Source: Bacillota bacterium
Lineage (GTDB): Bacteria > Bacillota > Clostridia > Oscillospirales > Oscillospiraceae
Direction of reading: 5' to 3'
Length of the DNA stretch: 6,180 nt
NCBI GenBank assembly: GCA_029777215.1
Contig: JAKOSQ010000052.1
Location: 1-6,180 of the forward strand
The translations under genes were made by a program, and so were the position numbers. Numbering within the stretch: position 1 is the stretch's first letter; each line of letters starts with the position of its first letter. The notes under the pieces are model-generated. The model did no database searches, had not been told where the DNA came from, and saw nothing but the letters and a program-made list of their open reading frames with translations. Of the stretch, positions 4,944 through 6,180 are shown piece by piece.

Positions 4944-6008
4944 ATGGTGCTTTCAGACATCGTCCGGCCTCTGCTGGACTGGTACGCCGCGAACGCCCGC
5001 GACCTGCCCTGGCGGCGGGACGTGACGCCCTATCGCGTTTGGGTTTCGGAGATCATGCTTCAGCAGACGCGGGTCGAGGCCGTGAAGGGTTATTTCGAGC
5101 GCTTTGTTGCCGCCGCGCCGGATGTCGCGTCGCTCGCGGCGCTGCCGGAGGAACGGCTTTTAAAGCTCTGGGAGGGCCTTGGCTACTACTCGCGCGCGCG
5201 AAACCTGCAAAAGGCCGCGCGCGTCTGCGCCGAGCGCTTCGGCGGGGCGCTGCCGGCGGACTACGACGCGCTCCTGTCTCTGCCGGGCGTTGGCCCCTAC
5301 ACGGCGGGCGCGGTCGCCTCGATCGCCTTTGGACAGGCGGTCCCGGCGGTCGACGGAAACGTTCTGCGCGTTTTCACGCGCCTGACGGCGGACAGCGGCG
5401 ACATCGCGGACGACGCCGTGAAGCGGCGCGTCACGGATGCGCTCGCGGCGCTCATGCCGGCGGGGGAGAGCGGCGCGTTCAATCAGGCGCTCATGGAACT
5501 CGGCGCGACCGTCTGTCTGCCGAACGCCGCGCCGCACTGCGAAGATTGTCCCGTCAGGACAGAATGCAAAGCACATCTGGCGGGAGAGGAGACAAATTAC
5601 CCGCAGAAGCGTCCGAAGCCGCCGCGCCGCGTCGAGGAGCGGACCGTTTTCCTGCTCGAGCGCGAGGGTCGGCTGGCCCTGCGCCGCCGTCCGGGACGCG
5701 GACTGCTGGCCTCGCTCTGGGAGCTGCCGGGCGCGGAGGGAACGCTCACGCGGGACGAGGCGGTCGCGGCGGTGCGCGCGCTTGGACTCGAACCGCTGCG
5801 GCTCACGCCGCTCGCACCCTACCGCCACATTTTCACGCATGTGGAGTGGCGCGTTTCCGGCTGGCGCGTGAAGCTGCCGCCCGAGGGCGGCGGCGACGGC
5901 CTTACCTGGGCGCTGCCGGCGGAGCTCGCGGCACGTTATCCGCTGCCGAGCGCCTTCCGACCTTGCCTGACCGCCTTTCTCGAGGGGTCCGGCGGGGAAA
6001 AATTGTGA
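4944..6008 (+). CDS. mutY: A/G-specific adenine DNA glycosylase
   Basis: MutY removes adenine paired opposite 8-oxoguanine, preventing G-to-T changes after oxidative damage. The 354-residue product carries the family markers in order: LPWRRDVTPYRVWVSEIMLQQT near 21-42 with catalytic Glu36, a helix-hairpin-helix LPGVGPYTAGA (113-123), VDGNV with catalytic Asp137, and a 4Fe-4S loop Cys191-x7-Cys199-x2-Cys202-x5-Cys208. A C-terminal NUDIX-like 8-oxoG recognition domain spans about 231-345, with FTH at 297-299 where FSH is the better-known form. Length is normal (about 350-370). The ATG at 4944 follows an AAAGGA site (4934-4939) and begins just before the conserved N-terminus; the open frame upstream to 4650 is antisense to the small gene and rejected. 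No clear promoter was found in the 72-base divergent gap. After the stop, a weak 5-bp hairpin (6011-6035) followed by TTCTT might end the transcript. Confidence 0.97.
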   Translation: MVLSDIVRPLLDWYAANARDLPWRRDVTPYRVWVSEIMLQQTRVEAVKGYFERFVAAAPDVASLAALPEERLLKLWEGLGYYSRARNLQKAARVCAERFGGALPADYDALLSLPGVGPYTAGAVASIAFGQAVPAVDGNVLRVFTRLTADSGDIADDAVKRRVTDALAALMPAGESGAFNQALMELGATVCLPNAAPHCEDCPVRTECKAHLAGEETNYPQKRPKPPRRVEERTVFLLEREGRLALRRRPGRGLLASLWELPGAEGTLTRDEAVAAVRALGLEPLRLTPLAPYRHIFTHVEWRVSGWRVKLPPEGGGDGLTWALPAELAARYPLPSAFRPCLTAFLEGSGGEKL

Positions 6009-6050
6009 ATATCGGGCGTGGAATTCGTAACCGATTTCTTCCTGCCGCTA

Positions 6051-6080
6051 TTGCACAAATATGAGCGGACATGTTATAAT
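6051..6080 (+). promoter_or_regulatory. Strong promoter with extended -10
   Basis: TTGCAC (6051-6056) and a perfect TATAAT (6075-6080) are 18 bases apart, and TGT before the -10 gives the extended -10 motif. Transcription would start near 6087 and run right, out of the window, through a GC-rich structured leader with no ribosome binding site or start in the visible part. Confidence 0.75.
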
Positions 6081-6094
6081 TTCTCCATCTAAGC

Positions 6095-6180
6095 ACGAAA
6101 AATGCCGAAATGGCGAGAACCGCGGCGGCAGGCGGAAAACTGAAGAGCCTCATGGGTGAGGCGATCCCCCTGTCCGCGCG
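6095..6180 (+). ncRNA. Possible ydaO/yuaA-type c-di-AMP riboswitch, 5' part only
   Basis: Downstream of the promoter at 6051-6080 the RNA contains, in order, AUGCCGAAA (6102-6110), GAGAACC (6115-6121), a UGAAGA element (6141-6146), a stem-loop GCCUCA-UGGG-UGAGGC (6147-6162), and GAUCCCCCUGUCCGCGCG at the window edge. Spacing and short motifs recall the ydaO class (GCCGAA..., GGAGGAACC, GGUGAAUC, a hairpin, then a pyrimidine-rich CCUUCUGUCCCG). The diagnostic 3' half (GACAGCUAACC) would lie beyond 6180, so the assignment is tentative. If right, the downstream gene is probably a cell-wall hydrolase or a potassium/osmolyte function repressed when c-di-AMP is high. Otherwise it is an unassigned structured leader. 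Confidence 0.4.

Noticed and set aside
4892..6064. 390-codon open frame overlapping mutY in another frame
   Set aside because: Arg/Gly/Ala-rich shadow of a GC-rich gene, with no domain signal.

Overview
The window reads as the chromosome of a GC-rich, Gram-positive-type member of the Clostridia, probably near Oscillospirales/Ruminococcaceae. That placement is an inference from three things: a long SRP RNA with an Alu domain, the ffs-dnaX-ybaB gene order typical of Firmicutes, and strong GGAGG-type ribosome binding sites with consensus SigA-type promoters in AT-rich gaps between GC-rich genes. I see no transposase, integrase, CRISPR array or phage structural gene. Most of the window is housekeeping DNA, and I did not find a clear new multi-gene system.

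Layout. Positions 1-136 hold two back-to-back promoters: a near-perfect one reading left out of the window and one driving the SRP RNA. Positions 137-435 are the SRP RNA (ffs/scr). dnaX (494-2323, DNA polymerase III tau/gamma) and ybaB/ebfC (2344-2697, nucleoid-associated protein) follow on the same strand and end at a strong, apparently bidirectional terminator (2710-2745). The usual third gene, recR, is absent. On the minus strand, 2788-3492 encodes a two-domain XRE helix-turn-helix plus S24 (LexA-like) regulator. It is divergent from a plus-strand membrane protein (3695-4618) with a Gly/Ser/Tyr-rich loop, a Tim44-like domain and a C-terminal zinc ribbon. The 202-bp gap between them carries a promoter for each gene and several operator-like repeats. 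A second hairpin (4637-4661) separates that gene from a convergent 64-residue conserved-type small protein (4677-4871, minus). mutY (4944-6008) is divergent from the small gene. The window ends with a strong promoter (6051-6080) and the 5' part of a structured leader that may be a ydaO-type c-di-AMP riboswitch.

How the parts relate. SRP RNA serves co-translational membrane targeting. DnaX and YbaB serve replication and chromosome maintenance. MutY removes adenine mispaired with 8-oxoguanine. The regulator and the Tim44-like protein probably form a separate regulated pair. The points most worth a second look are the shared 12-bp site in their intergenic region, the Ala-Asn replacing Ala-Gly at the regulator's expected self-cleavage site, and a hairpin after an A-run in dnaX that could produce a gamma-like short form.
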